From assembly GCF_014190875.1 (NCBI RefSeq), contig NZ_JACHVS010000001.1, positions 868,001-932,000 of the forward strand: a stretch of DNA of 64,000 nt. The letters run 5' to 3'. This DNA is from Paeniglutamicibacter cryotolerans (GTDB lineage: Bacteria; Actinomycetota; Actinomycetes; Actinomycetales; Micrococcaceae). The first letter of the stretch is position 1. Each line of letters opens with the position of its first letter. A program made the translations under genes and the position numbers. Under the pieces are notes generated by a model. The model was not told the DNA's origin. It ran no database searches and worked only from the letters and a program-made list of their open reading frames with translations. Positions 38,868 through 47,575 of the stretch are shown here, piece after piece.

Positions 38868-39602
38868 TCAGCGACCGGATGAATCGTCGTGGAACCAGTG
38901 GATGTGTTCACGCAACAGTTCGGCGGCTCCGTTTCCGTCTCCGGCCAACAGGGCAGCGTGAATGCCGCGGTGCTGGGTGCGCAGCACCCCGACCATCGCG
39001 GTCCATTCCGCGGGCCCCTGCACCGATTCGCCGACGTAGCCGCTGATCGACAGGCGCAGGGATTCCATCATTGCCTCGATGACGGCATTGCCTGCCAGCG
39101 AACTGAGCAGCACGTGGAACCGGGCATCGAGCGCGTGGAAGCCCTCGCGCTCCAGGTCCGGGTCCTCCATGGCATCCAACAGCTCGCCTGCCCGGGTCAG
39201 TTTTTCGCGCACTGCGGCATCGTGCTGGTCCAATCGGGCCGATCTGGCGGCCCAGGTCTCGAGCAGCACCCGGGATTCGACGATGTCGTCCACCGGCAGG
39301 CGCCGTGTTGCCACATGCATACGCAGAGCCGCAGCCAGGCCGGCGGCGGGGTTGGACACCACCACGGCACCCGAGCCGGGGCCGGAGCCGGTGGCCGTCT
39401 TCACCACGCCCAGCACATCCAGGATGCGGATCGCATCACGCACCGAGGCGCGGGAAATACCGTGGGTTTCGGCCAGTGCCCGCTCCCCGGGAAGCCGGTC
39501 CCCCAGCTGGAGCATGCCGGAACGCAGCTGCTCCTCGATGCTCTCAAGCACCGTCTCATAGGCGCGCGCCCCGGGTTCAGGGGTTCTGGGTTCACTGGTC
39601 AC
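38868..39602 (-). CDS. FadR/GntR-family regulator of the lut operon (LldR-like)
   Basis: A 244-residue GntR-family regulator. The winged HTH (LQLGDRLPGERALAETHGIS, then RASVRDAIRILDVLGVV, residues 27-70) is followed by a helical FCD effector domain with candidate ligand residues in DARFHVLLSSLAGN and EHIHWFHDD. It is divergent from lutABC, and a perfect TGGTC-A-GACCA site, the classic FadR/LldR recognition half-site pair, lies between them. It is therefore read as the lactate-responsive repressor. Start: GTG at 39602 is preferred, ATG at 39644 possible. Confidence 0.85.
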   Translation of the reverse strand: MTSEPRTPEPGARAYETVLESIEEQLRSGMLQLGDRLPGERALAETHGISRASVRDAIRILDVLGVVKTATGSGPGSGAVVVSNPAAGLAAALRMHVATRRLPVDDIVESRVLLETWAARSARLDQHDAAVREKLTRAGELLDAMEDPDLEREGFHALDARFHVLLSSLAGNAVIEAMMESLRLSISGYVGESVQGPAEWTAMVGVLRTQHRGIHAALLAGDGNGAAELLREHIHWFHDDSSGR

Positions 39603-39662
39603 CGCCCCATCATCCCATGTGGAACGCCCGATCTGGACGGGCATGGCACCTCCGACCTAGTA

Positions 39663-39673
39663 TGGTCAGACCA
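39663..39673. promoter_or_regulatory. FadR/LldR-type operator TGGTCAGACCA
   Basis: A perfect 5-1-5 palindrome in the spacer between the divergent FadR-type regulator and lutA, 35 bases before the lutA start. It matches the TGGT-N3-ACCA pattern used by FadR and LldR. Expected to be bound in the absence of lactate. Confidence 0.7.
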
Positions 39674-39708
39674 CAGGTGGACCAGGTTGTCCGGAAGGTA
39701 GCCAACGC

Positions 39709-40503
39709 ATGAGAATCGCACTTTTCGCCACGTGCATCGTCGACGCGATGTACCCGCAGACGGCCCAGGCCACCGTCAGGATCCTCGAGCGGCTCGGCCA
39801 CGAGATCATCTTCCCCGCCGGCCAGGCCTGCTGCGGGCAGATGCACATCAACTCCGGCTACCTCGACGAGGCGAAGCCGGTGGTGGAAAACCACGCACGC
39901 GCCTTCGGCGCCGATGACTACGACGTGGCAGTGGCACCCTCGGGATCCTGTGTCGCCTCGGTCAAACACCAGCACCCCATGATCGCCCGGCGGTACGGGG
40001 ATGCCGGGCTCGAGGAACGAACAACGGCCATCGGCGCCAGGACCTACGAACTCTCCCAGCTGCTCACCGACGTCCTGGGCATCACCGACGCCGCGGCCCA
40101 GCTCGGATCGCACTATCCGCACCAGGTCACCTACCACTCCTCCTGCCACGGCATGCGGCTGCTCAAGCTGGAGGACCGGCAACTTGACCTGCTGCGCAGC
40201 GTCGGCGGCATCGAGGTCACCGAACTGCCCGAGGCAGACCAGTGCTGCGGATTCGGCGGCACATTCGCGCTGAAGAACGCCGAGGTCTCTTCGGCCATGC
40301 TCGCCGACAAGGTGCGCAACATCGAATCCACCGGCGCCGGGCTCTGCGCCGGTGGCGATGCATCATGCCTGCTGCACATCGGCGGCGGGCTATCGCGTTC
40401 CGGCAGCCCGGCAACCACGCTGCACCTGGCCAGGATCCTGGCCAGCACGATGCAGGATCCGGCGCCGGCGCCCGAATCCCTGCGGAGCGGAGCCCGGGCA
40501 TGA
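39709..40503 (+). CDS. lutA: L-lactate utilisation protein LutA
   Basis: A 264-residue protein of the LutA/YkgE family, a cysteine-rich subunit of the iron-sulfur L-lactate dehydrogenase complex LutABC. Two CCG domains are present: CCGQMHINSG (near residue 41) and QCCGFGGTFALKN (near 178), with an additional SSCHGMR (near 145). The complex oxidises lactate to pyruvate at the membrane. First gene of the operon, behind the FadR-type operator; its stop overlaps lutB as ATGA. Confidence 0.93.
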   Translation: MRIALFATCIVDAMYPQTAQATVRILERLGHEIIFPAGQACCGQMHINSGYLDEAKPVVENHARAFGADDYDVAVAPSGSCVASVKHQHPMIARRYGDAGLEERTTAIGARTYELSQLLTDVLGITDAAAQLGSHYPHQVTYHSSCHGMRLLKLEDRQLDLLRSVGGIEVTELPEADQCCGFGGTFALKNAEVSSAMLADKVRNIESTGAGLCAGGDASCLLHIGGGLSRSGSPATTLHLARILASTMQDPAPAPESLRSGARA

Positions 40504-42011
40504 GCAAGGTCTTCATCGGCATGCCTCCCCTGCCTGCCTTCGGAAGCGGCAACCTCAACCTCACCGAGCCCTTCCCCCGGGCCGCGGCGCGCGAACTGGG
40601 CAACCAGCAGCTGCGCTCGAACCTGCGCCATGCCACCCACACGATCCGGGACAAGCGGCTGAAGGTCGTCGCCGAGCTGCCCGACTGGGAGGAACTGCGC
40701 GACGCGGGCTCGGCCATCAAGGAATCGGTCATGGCCGACCTCCCGGCACTGCTGGAGCGGTTCGAGGCGAATTTCACCGCACGCGGCGGGAAAGTCCATT
40801 GGGCCCGCGACGCAGCCGAGGCGAATGCGATCATCACCGAGCTGGTCCGCGCCACCGGCGCGCAGGAGGTGGTGAAGGTCAAGTCCATGGCCACCCAGGA
40901 GATCGGGCTCAACGAGCACCTCGAAACCGAGGGCATCGCCGCCTTTGAGACCGACCTGGCCGAGCTCATCGTCCAGCTCGGCCACGACAAGCCCAGCCAC
41001 ATCCTGGTCCCGGCAATCCACAAGAACCGCACGCAGGTCCGGGACATCTTCCTGGCCGAGATGCCCGGAGTGGACCCGGATCTGACCAACGACCCGGCCA
41101 TGCTGGCCGGCGCCGCCCGGTCCTATCTGCGCAGCAAGTTCCTCACGGCCAGGGTCGCCATTTCGGGTGCCAACTTCGGCATCGCCGACTCCGGCACGCT
41201 GGCGGTCGTCGAATCCGAGGGCAACGGACGCATGTGCCTGACCCTGCCCGAAACACTGATCACCGTGATGGGCATCGAAAAACTGCTGCCGACCTTCGCC
41301 GACCTCGAGGTGTTCATGGCGTTGCTGCCGCGCTCCTCCACCGGCGAGCGCATGAACCCGTACACCTCGCTGTGGACCGGCGTCACCGCCGGCGACGGAC
41401 CGCAAGACGTGCACCTGGTGCTCCTCGATAACGGACGCAGCGCGGCACTGGCCGATGAGATGGGTCGCTCGGCGCTGCATTGCATCCGCTGTTCGGCCTG
41501 CATGAACGTTTGCCCGGTGTATGAGCGCACCGGTGGACACGCCTACGGCTCCACCTACCCGGGGCCGATCGGGGCGATCCTCTCTCCGCTGATGACCGGG
41601 ATCGAAGCGGAAGAGAACAACTCGCTGCCCTATGCCTCATCGCTGTGCGGGGCCTGCTTCGACGCCTGCCCCGTGAAGATCAACATCCCGGAGATCCTGG
41701 TCCACCTGCGCGGAAAGGACGTCGACTCGCGCAGGGGAAGGATGAAGCCGCCCTCGCAGATGGACCTGCTGATGAAGGGAGCGCAGTGGGCCTTCTCCTC
41801 CGGAACGCACCTGGGGCTGCTGGAAAAGGGCCTGCCGCTGGGCCGGTTGGCGGCGGGGCGCAGCAAGAAGATCAAGCACCTGCCCGGGCTCGCTGCCCGG
41901 TGGACGGACAGCCGGGACATTCCCGCACCGCCGCCTGCCTCCTTCCGTGACTGGTGGGCGAAGGAACACGTGCCCGAGGCACCGATCACCCAGCAGGGAG
42001 GGGAAGCATGA
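40500..42011 (+). CDS. lutB: L-lactate utilisation iron-sulfur protein LutB
   Basis: A 503-residue protein with an N-terminal LUD domain (residues about 70-300; SGANFGIADSGTLAVVESEG) and two 4Fe-4S clusters (CIRCSACMNVCPVYE near 323 and CGACFDACPVKI near 382). The C-terminal region is of the DUF3390 type. It is the electron-transfer subunit of LutABC. A longer upstream in-frame start exists, but the ATG at 40500 overlapping the lutA stop gives the family N-terminus. Confidence 0.94.
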   Translation: MSKVFIGMPPLPAFGSGNLNLTEPFPRAAARELGNQQLRSNLRHATHTIRDKRLKVVAELPDWEELRDAGSAIKESVMADLPALLERFEANFTARGGKVHWARDAAEANAIITELVRATGAQEVVKVKSMATQEIGLNEHLETEGIAAFETDLAELIVQLGHDKPSHILVPAIHKNRTQVRDIFLAEMPGVDPDLTNDPAMLAGAARSYLRSKFLTARVAISGANFGIADSGTLAVVESEGNGRMCLTLPETLITVMGIEKLLPTFADLEVFMALLPRSSTGERMNPYTSLWTGVTAGDGPQDVHLVLLDNGRSAALADEMGRSALHCIRCSACMNVCPVYERTGGHAYGSTYPGPIGAILSPLMTGIEAEENNSLPYASSLCGACFDACPVKINIPEILVHLRGKDVDSRRGRMKPPSQMDLLMKGAQWAFSSGTHLGLLEKGLPLGRLAAGRSKKIKHLPGLAARWTDSRDIPAPPPASFRDWWAKEHVPEAPITQQGGEA

Positions 42012-42652
42012 GCGCCCGGGAGGAAATCCTGGCCCGGATCACCGGGGCGCTGGCCGATTCCCCCGTGGCGCGACCTGTCCCCCGGGGCTACCTCCGGGCC
42101 TCAGATACCTCAACAGCACGGCTGATCGAGCTGCTCACCGACCGGTTGGCTGACTACAAGGCCCACGTCGATGTCGTTGCCTCGGCAGGGGTCCCGGGTA
42201 TCCTGGCCGGGCTGCTGGCCGGGGCCGAGAGCTACGTGGTGCCCTCCGGGCTGCCCGATGACTGGTTCGCGCACCCAGCACTGGAGGCAGACGGTGCACC
42301 GCGCCGGCTGCGCGATGACGTGTCGTGCCCACTGTCGGTTGCCGAGCTGGACCGGGCCTCGGCGGTCATCACCGCCAGCGCCGTGTCGGTGGCCGAGTCG
42401 GGCACGATCATGCTCGACGGATCCCCGGCCCAGGGGCGCCGGGTGATCAGTCTGGTCCCGGACCACCACGTGTGCCTGGTCCCCGCCTCGAGCATCGTGC
42501 ACATCCTGCCCGAGGCTGTGGCCCGGTTGGATGGAACCCGGGCGATGACCTGGATTTCGGGGCCGAGCGCCACCAGCGACATCGAACTGGAGCGGGTGGA
42601 GGGGGTCCACGGTCCGCGCCGGCTCGATGTCATCATCATCACCGACAAATAG
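42008..42652 (+). CDS. lutC: L-lactate utilisation protein LutC (LUD domain)
   Basis: A 214-residue LUD-domain protein, third component of the LutABC lactate-oxidising complex. Typical segments: AVSVAESGTIMLDGSPAQGR near residue 127, VPDHHVCLVPASSIV near 150 and TSDIELERVEGVHGPRRL near the C-terminus. The start at 42008 overlaps the lutB stop as ATGA. Last gene of the operon. Confidence 0.93.
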   Translation: MSAREEILARITGALADSPVARPVPRGYLRASDTSTARLIELLTDRLADYKAHVDVVASAGVPGILAGLLAGAESYVVPSGLPDDWFAHPALEADGAPRRLRDDVSCPLSVAELDRASAVITASAVSVAESGTIMLDGSPAQGRRVISLVPDHHVCLVPASSIVHILPEAVARLDGTRAMTWISGPSATSDIELERVEGVHGPRRLDVIIITDK

Positions 42653-42738
42653 GCTGGTCGCCTGCGGTTCCGCTTAGGACGGGAGACATTCATCGGTTAG
42701 CGTTTACCTCAGACAATCCAATGGAGGAACCCCGTATC

Positions 42739-43416
42739 ATGAGCATTGACCCCTACGCGGCGCAGCCGTCCGCCGCCGTCCCCCTGGACAAGCCACTCTA
42801 CGGAGCCAGCTTCGGCCAAGCTGTTTCCCGCTTCTTCAAGAAGTACGGCACCTTCTCCGGCCGGGCCAGCCGCAGCGAATTCTGGTGGGTGCAGCTCTTC
42901 ACCACGCTGGTGGCCATCGTCCTGACTATCGTCATCATCGCAGGAGCCGTGGCCACCTCGGGCCCGGACGTCAGCGAACCCGGGACGGGCATCATTCCGG
43001 GCCTGATTCTGCTCATCATCTTCGCCCTGGCGATCATCGTTCCAGGCATCGCCGTGACGGTACGCCGGCTCCACGACGCCAACTTCAGCGGCTGGTTCTA
43101 CCTGCTGACCCTCACCTCCGTCGGCGGCATCATCGTACTGGTGTTCACGCTGCTCGAGCCCAAGCCCGAAGGTGCGCGCTTCGACGCTGACTTCAACGGC
43201 CAGTTCCCGGGCCAGCCCGGCGTCTACCCGATGCAGCCGGGCCAATACCCGGGCTCGCAGTACCCGGGTGCGCCGACCCCGTATGGCACCCCGGGCCACT
43301 ACCCGGGCGCCTCGAACCCGCCGGCCGCCAACCCGTATGGAACCCCGGGCCAGACCCCGCCGCCGCCGAACCCCTACGGAACCCCCGGCCAGGATCCCCA
43401 CAAGCCGGGCGCCTAA
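42739..43416 (+). CDS. DUF805 membrane protein with Pro/Gly/Tyr-rich tail
   Basis: A 225-residue protein. The N-terminal 40 residues lead into the DUF805 domain (FFKKYGTFSGRASRSEFWWV, then three or four helices, with TVRRLHDANFSGWFYLL as the family hallmark). After about residue 150 the tail becomes a low-complexity repeat of YPG and NPYGTPGQ units. Function unknown; DUF805 proteins are inner-membrane proteins sometimes linked to envelope stress. An ATG at 42721 is an alternative start. Confidence 0.85.
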   Translation: MSIDPYAAQPSAAVPLDKPLYGASFGQAVSRFFKKYGTFSGRASRSEFWWVQLFTTLVAIVLTIVIIAGAVATSGPDVSEPGTGIIPGLILLIIFALAIIVPGIAVTVRRLHDANFSGWFYLLTLTSVGGIIVLVFTLLEPKPEGARFDADFNGQFPGQPGVYPMQPGQYPGSQYPGAPTPYGTPGHYPGASNPPAANPYGTPGQTPPPPNPYGTPGQDPHKPGA

Positions 43417-43431
43417 CCGCTAGATTCCGAA

Positions 43432-43471
43432 CCATGGCCGGCTCCTCCCGCATGGGAGGGGCCGGCCATGG
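43432..43471. terminator. Bidirectional terminator between convergent genes
   Basis: An 18-bp stem, 43432-43449 with 43454-43471, with a GCAT loop and a single G-T wobble, 16 bases after the DUF805 stop and 30 bases after the stop of the convergent gene. Very stable GC-rich hairpin, no U-tract. Confidence 0.7.
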
Positions 43472-43501
43472 CCGTTAACCGCGCTGGCCACGGGCAGGAC
43501 G

Positions 43502-43888
43502 TTACAGGGCGACGGCGAGCTGCCGCAGCACATTGCAAAGGACCCCGAAGGCGGCCGACGACCAAGCCAAGACCGTGAACAACAGCACGTGGGACTCTGG
43601 TTCATCCAGTTGCCACTGCCCGCGGTTGCCCGGCTTGTAGTACACGACGCCGGAGTCCGGGACACCGTGGGGATCCTCGCTCGGCTGGCAGTTGAGCACC
43701 CCGTCGTGCCCGGTCCAGAGGAGGCAAGGCTGCCCCTCGAGCACCACCGGCTCATAGGAGGCCGAGCGCCACAACGCATGCTGGCGGCGTTCGTAGGACA
43801 CCATCACGAAGAAGAAAGCGGCTGCCAACAGCCCAACCCACCCGATGACGCCAAGCCCGGGGCCGAGGGCAGTGAGGATGTCGTTCAT
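43502..43888 (-). CDS. Small two-helix membrane protein, unknown function
   Basis: A 128-residue protein with a helix at each end (VIGWVGLLAAAFFFVMV near residues 14-30 and HVLLFTVLAWSSAAFGVL near 100-118). The central soluble part reads like a small beta domain with two cysteines (GQPCLLWTG, LNCQPSED) and a YYKPGNRGQWQLDEPE segment. I recognise no family. Codon use matches its neighbours and it converges on the DUF805 gene across a strong terminator, so it is probably real. Confidence 0.7.
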   Translation of the reverse strand: MNDILTALGPGLGVIGWVGLLAAAFFFVMVSYERRQHALWRSASYEPVVLEGQPCLLWTGHDGVLNCQPSEDPHGVPDSGVVYYKPGNRGQWQLDEPESHVLLFTVLAWSSAAFGVLCNVLRQLAVAL

Positions 43889-44314
43889 GGTTGAATCCTA
43901 TGTCCGTACGGACCTCCGCCGGGCCCCGCCCGTCATCTGAGCGTTCCGAGCACCTCGTTCACGCCGCCGTCGGTGACCGGTGGATGGCGAGCGCATCGTG
44001 CGGGTCCCCGCCGATCCTCCGCGGCGACAGGGAGGCGGTGCCGCCACGCAGGTACCCAGCGGCCCCGCGCTCCGTGGTGGCGATCTCCGCGTTTTACAGG
44101 TCCAGGCCCGGTGTGGCCGGGCTCCGCCGCCAGCGCCAGAAGCATCATGCCGGTCTCGATGGCATGTTCAACCCGTTGGCCGCATAGCTGACCCGGGCGG
44201 AGGGGCTGGCCTTCGCCCGGGCATCGGCGGGCGCGGAGAGCACCACGGTGTGCGGGCCGGTGAAGCGGGCCCGGGTTAGCGACCTTCAGGGGAAGCCCGC
44301 CGCCGTTTCCCGGA
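43889..44314. other. Gene-free stretch with coding remnants
   Basis: About 425 bases below the sensor kinase stop. On the minus strand one frame reads TRARFTGPHTVVLSAPADAR (near 44210-44275) and another continues with coding-like sequence to about 43935. This suggests a frameshifted remnant of a gene of unknown family. No response-regulator motifs were found in it. Confidence 0.4.
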
Positions 44315-45799
44315 TCAGGTCAGCGGCAGCGCGAAGGAGAACGTCGAGCCGCCGCCGGGGTTTTCCTCCGCGGTGATGGTGCCGTGGTGCCGGGTGACGA
44401 TCCGGTGGCTCAACGCCAGCCCGAGCCCGCTGCCATCGGCCTTCGTGGTGAACGCGCCGTCGAAGATCCGCCCGTCGGGGAAGCCGGAGAGCCCTGATCC
44501 GTGGTCGATGACCCGGAAGACGGCGAAGCCGCCCTCCCGCGCCGTTTCGAGCCGCACCATGCGCTGCTCCTGCGGGAAGCCGGACATCTCCTCGATCGCG
44601 TTGCGGCACAGGTTCAGCACCACCTGGCCGATCAGCACCTTCTCGCAGAGCACCGGCAGCTCCCCCGGATCCAGGGCGACCTCCAGCGTCGTGGAGTGCC
44701 GCGAGGCAACCAGTTCGATGAAGTACCGGCAGTCTTGCGCCACGGCGTTCAGGTCGACATGTTGTTCAGAGGTCTCCAGCGTGCCCACGAAGCCACGCAG
44801 GCTGCGCAGGATCTGGTTGGCCCGCTCGACCTGCCGTTGCGCGTTCTGAAGCCCGAACTCCAGCTCGGCGACGCTCATCGTGCCCGCCTGGTGGCGGCGT
44901 TGGACTCCGTCCAGGAAGTTGGTGGCTGCGCCCAGCGGCTGGCCCAGCTCGTGCGAAAGCGCCATCGCCATGTCGCCCATGACGTTGTACCGGGCCAGAT
45001 AGTTCAGGTGCTCCTGGTCGCGCTCGCGTTCCCGGTCCTCGCGCACCCGCTCGGTGATGTCGTGCAGGAAAACCAGCGTGCCGGCCAGGTCGTGCTTCAG
45101 GTCGATGCGCTGGCAGGCGGCCCCGAACCAACGCGACTCCCCCGCGGGACCATGCAGTTCCAGCCGGCAGGTGACCATGCCGTCGTCCTGCGCGCATTCG
45201 GCCGACGCCCGGGCAAAGGCCTGTGCCGCTTCGCCCCGGCAGAACCCGGCGAAGTCCAGCCCGATCACCTCGTGCGGGTGGAGTCCCAGCTGCGGAAACA
45301 ACGAATTGCTCGCATAGGAGATCCTCCCGTCCACGCCGATGACCAGGATCGCCTCGCCCATGTTCCCGATGAATGCGTTCAGCCGGCCCTTGGTCCGCTC
45401 CAGTCCGCTCTTGAGCCGTTCCTCGCGTTCCACGTCGCGGAATTCGACGAGCACCACCTCGCGCTCCTCGAGCACCACGTGCCGGGCCAGTGCCTCGGTG
45501 AGGAAGTCCTGTCCGTCCTTGTTCCGGTACATCCACTGCGTCCGGCTGGCCCCGTGCTCCACGGCATCCTGGAGCCAGCGCCGTCCGATGGTCCGGCTGT
45601 AGGGCTCGGCCAGGCCGCTCATGTCGTTTGCCTTCAGCGGGCGCAGTTCATCGAGCGTGAATCCGAACATCCGGCACGCCGCCGGGTTCGCCCACAGGAT
45701 GTCCTTCGTCGCAGCATCGTGCATCAGCAGGCACTGCTCCAACCCGGTGAGCAGGATCCGCGCGTCGGCCTCTGACGGTTCGTATTTTTGGGTATCCAC
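44315..45799 (-). CDS. PAS-domain sensor histidine kinase
   Basis: A 494-residue cytoplasmic-type sensor kinase with no membrane helix. Two PAS domains (about residues 10-125 and 140-255; the second has DGRISYASNSLFPQLG) precede the dimerisation/phosphoacceptor helix with His in ALSHELGQPLG (near 282). The HATPase then shows an N box NLCRNAIEEM and G boxes DHGSGLS and GSGLGLALS. The layout resembles FixL/TodS-type kinases that sense small molecules or redox through PAS. It is divergent from the iac-like genes and probably controls them, but no response regulator is adjacent. A GTG at 45799 is taken as start; a TTG at 45835 is possible. Confidence 0.85.
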   Translation of the reverse strand: MDTQKYEPSEADARILLTGLEQCLLMHDAATKDILWANPAACRMFGFTLDELRPLKANDMSGLAEPYSRTIGRRWLQDAVEHGASRTQWMYRNKDGQDFLTEALARHVVLEEREVVLVEFRDVEREERLKSGLERTKGRLNAFIGNMGEAILVIGVDGRISYASNSLFPQLGLHPHEVIGLDFAGFCRGEAAQAFARASAECAQDDGMVTCRLELHGPAGESRWFGAACQRIDLKHDLAGTLVFLHDITERVREDRERERDQEHLNYLARYNVMGDMAMALSHELGQPLGAATNFLDGVQRRHQAGTMSVAELEFGLQNAQRQVERANQILRSLRGFVGTLETSEQHVDLNAVAQDCRYFIELVASRHSTTLEVALDPGELPVLCEKVLIGQVVLNLCRNAIEEMSGFPQEQRMVRLETAREGGFAVFRVIDHGSGLSGFPDGRIFDGAFTTKADGSGLGLALSHRIVTRHHGTITAEENPGGGSTFSFALPLT

Positions 45800-45994
45800 G
45801 GCTACTAGTTCTATCCCAGTCGGGCGCCACCGCAATAGGTAGTTACTTCAGGCGGCATCGTCCTTTCTTTGCCCGGCGGCGCATAAACACCCATTGAAGG
45901 GCAGTAATTGGGTCAATACCGTGATGCAGACAACACCAGCCTGACCCCCGCAGTTCCCGCCCGGGCCAAGGAACAGACCAACGAGGAGCCCCAC

Positions 45995-47137
45995 ATGACG
46001 TCCGTTGCCGAAGCCCCAGCGCAGGACACGCTGACCGCGGTCCTGGAACTCGTCGATCGGCGGCGCGAGGAGTTCAACACGAACCGCTTCGTGCCCAAGG
46101 ACGTCATCGCTGCCTTCAAGGCAGCCGGCATCTACCGCGCTGCCACCCCGCGCCAGTTCGGCGGCGACGCGCTGCCACCGGCAGAGTTCCTGCGCAAAAT
46201 CGAACTGATCTCCACCGTCGATGCCTCCAGCGGCTGGGTTGCCAGCTTCGGCTCGGCCCTGGTGTACCTGGCGGCGCTGCCGGTGGACACGCAGGCCGAA
46301 CTGTACAAGGACGGCCCCGACCTGGCTTTCGCCGGAGGGCTCTTCCCGGTCCAGAAGGCCGAGCTGAGAAACGGGGCGTTCCATGTCAAGGGCACCTGGA
46401 AGTTCGCCAGCGGCTGCAAGGGCGCCGACCTGCTCGGCGTGGGCATCGCCGGTGGCGAGTCGGCAGCGGGCAAGCCGCGCACGGCGCTGCTGCGCCCGGA
46501 CCAGGTCACCATCCAGGACAACTGGGATGTCATCGGCCTGCATGGCACCGGCAGCCACGACTTGATCGTGGACGGCGTCGACGTGGACCAGGACTGGACG
46601 TTCATTCGCGGTGGCGAGCCGATGATCGACGAGCCGCTCTACCACTACCCCACCATTGCCTATGCGGCGCAGGTCCTGGCCGTGGTGAACCTCGGCGTAG
46701 GCCGTGCGGCCCTGGACTACGCGACGCAGATCGGCGCCGGACGGACCGGCATCACCGGCGCGCCGAAGCTTGCTGACCGCGCCTACTACCGCATCGAACT
46801 GGCCAAGGCCGAGGCCCTGCTGCGTTCGGCCCGTGCCTTCTTCTACGAGATCACCGAGGAAACATATGCGACTGTCGTCGCCACCGGCCGGGCCACGGAT
46901 GCGCAGAAGGCGTTGCTGCGCCTGGCCTCCACGCACGTGGCCAAGGTCGGCGCGCAGGCAGTCAACACCGCCTACTCGCTCTCCGGCACAGCCGCGATCT
47001 ACGACGGCAATCCGCTGCAGCGCCACCTGCGCGACTCGGCCGTCGTCACCCAGCATGCGTTCCTGGGCGATGGCATGTACGACGGCACCGGGTCGGTCCT
47101 GATGGGCCAGCCGCCTCTCATCCCCGGCTTCATCTAA
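45995..47137 (+). CDS. iacA: IacA-like flavin monooxygenase (acyl-CoA dehydrogenase fold)
   Basis: A 380-residue protein of the acyl-CoA dehydrogenase/HpaH-type monooxygenase fold, with FRKIELISTVDASSGW-like substrate helices (KIELISTVDASSGWVASFG, near residue 65) and the FAD-binding middle domain (GTWKFASGCKGADLLGVGIA near 133). In the iac pathway IacA performs the first oxidation of indole-3-acetate on the indole ring. The assignment rests on family plus exact gene order with the six following genes. The ATG at 45995 has GAGGAG eight bases upstream. First gene of the cluster. Confidence 0.8.
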   Translation: MTSVAEAPAQDTLTAVLELVDRRREEFNTNRFVPKDVIAAFKAAGIYRAATPRQFGGDALPPAEFLRKIELISTVDASSGWVASFGSALVYLAALPVDTQAELYKDGPDLAFAGGLFPVQKAELRNGAFHVKGTWKFASGCKGADLLGVGIAGGESAAGKPRTALLRPDQVTIQDNWDVIGLHGTGSHDLIVDGVDVDQDWTFIRGGEPMIDEPLYHYPTIAYAAQVLAVVNLGVGRAALDYATQIGAGRTGITGAPKLADRAYYRIELAKAEALLRSARAFFYEITEETYATVVATGRATDAQKALLRLASTHVAKVGAQAVNTAYSLSGTAAIYDGNPLQRHLRDSAVVTQHAFLGDGMYDGTGSVLMGQPPLIPGFI

Positions 47138-47186
47138 CCCGCGCCCCCCACCTCATCCACCGCAAGATCCCAGCGAAGGAATAACC

Positions 47187-47573
47187 ATGACAGCGAGCGA
47201 TGCCCGCCCCGAGCCGTTGCGCACCCTGTTCTGCATCGGCATCAACCAGAACTTCTTCAACCTGCCCAAGAAGGACATCGGCCCGGTCTGGGTCGCCTTC
47301 TCCGGCATGCTCTCGGCCATGGCGTCGATGCCCGGCGTCGATGTCATCGGCAACATGGACGACGACTCCCACGTGGTCGGCCCGTCGGCCGGATGGCCTT
47401 GGACCTGCTACGTGATGGCCGACGTCGACACGCAGGAAACCGTCAAGGCGGTCTGCAACCTGTTCCGCACCACCATGGTCGATGAGACCCACGCGCTATG
47501 GACCTACGCCCACATCGAGGCCCGCATGGGCCGTGCGCTGACCATCCGCAACGACGTCGAAATCGCCAAGTAA
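47187..47573 (+). CDS. iacB: IacB-like small protein
   Basis: A 128-residue soluble protein with no catalytic motif I can name. Its size, position directly after iacA, and the sequence around LFCIGINQNFFNLPKKDIGPV suggest IacB, a conserved small protein of iac clusters whose biochemical role is unsettled. Good ribosome-binding site (AAGGA eight bases upstream). The iacI-like gene begins two bases after its stop. Confidence 0.7.
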   Translation: MTASDARPEPLRTLFCIGINQNFFNLPKKDIGPVWVAFSGMLSAMASMPGVDVIGNMDDDSHVVGPSAGWPWTCYVMADVDTQETVKAVCNLFRTTMVDETHALWTYAHIEARMGRALTIRNDVEIAK

Positions 47574-47575
47574 CC

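Noticed and set aside
44501..45775. A 424-codon plus-strand frame opposite the sensor kinase
   Set aside because: Antisense shadow; the kinase motifs on the minus strand are unambiguous.
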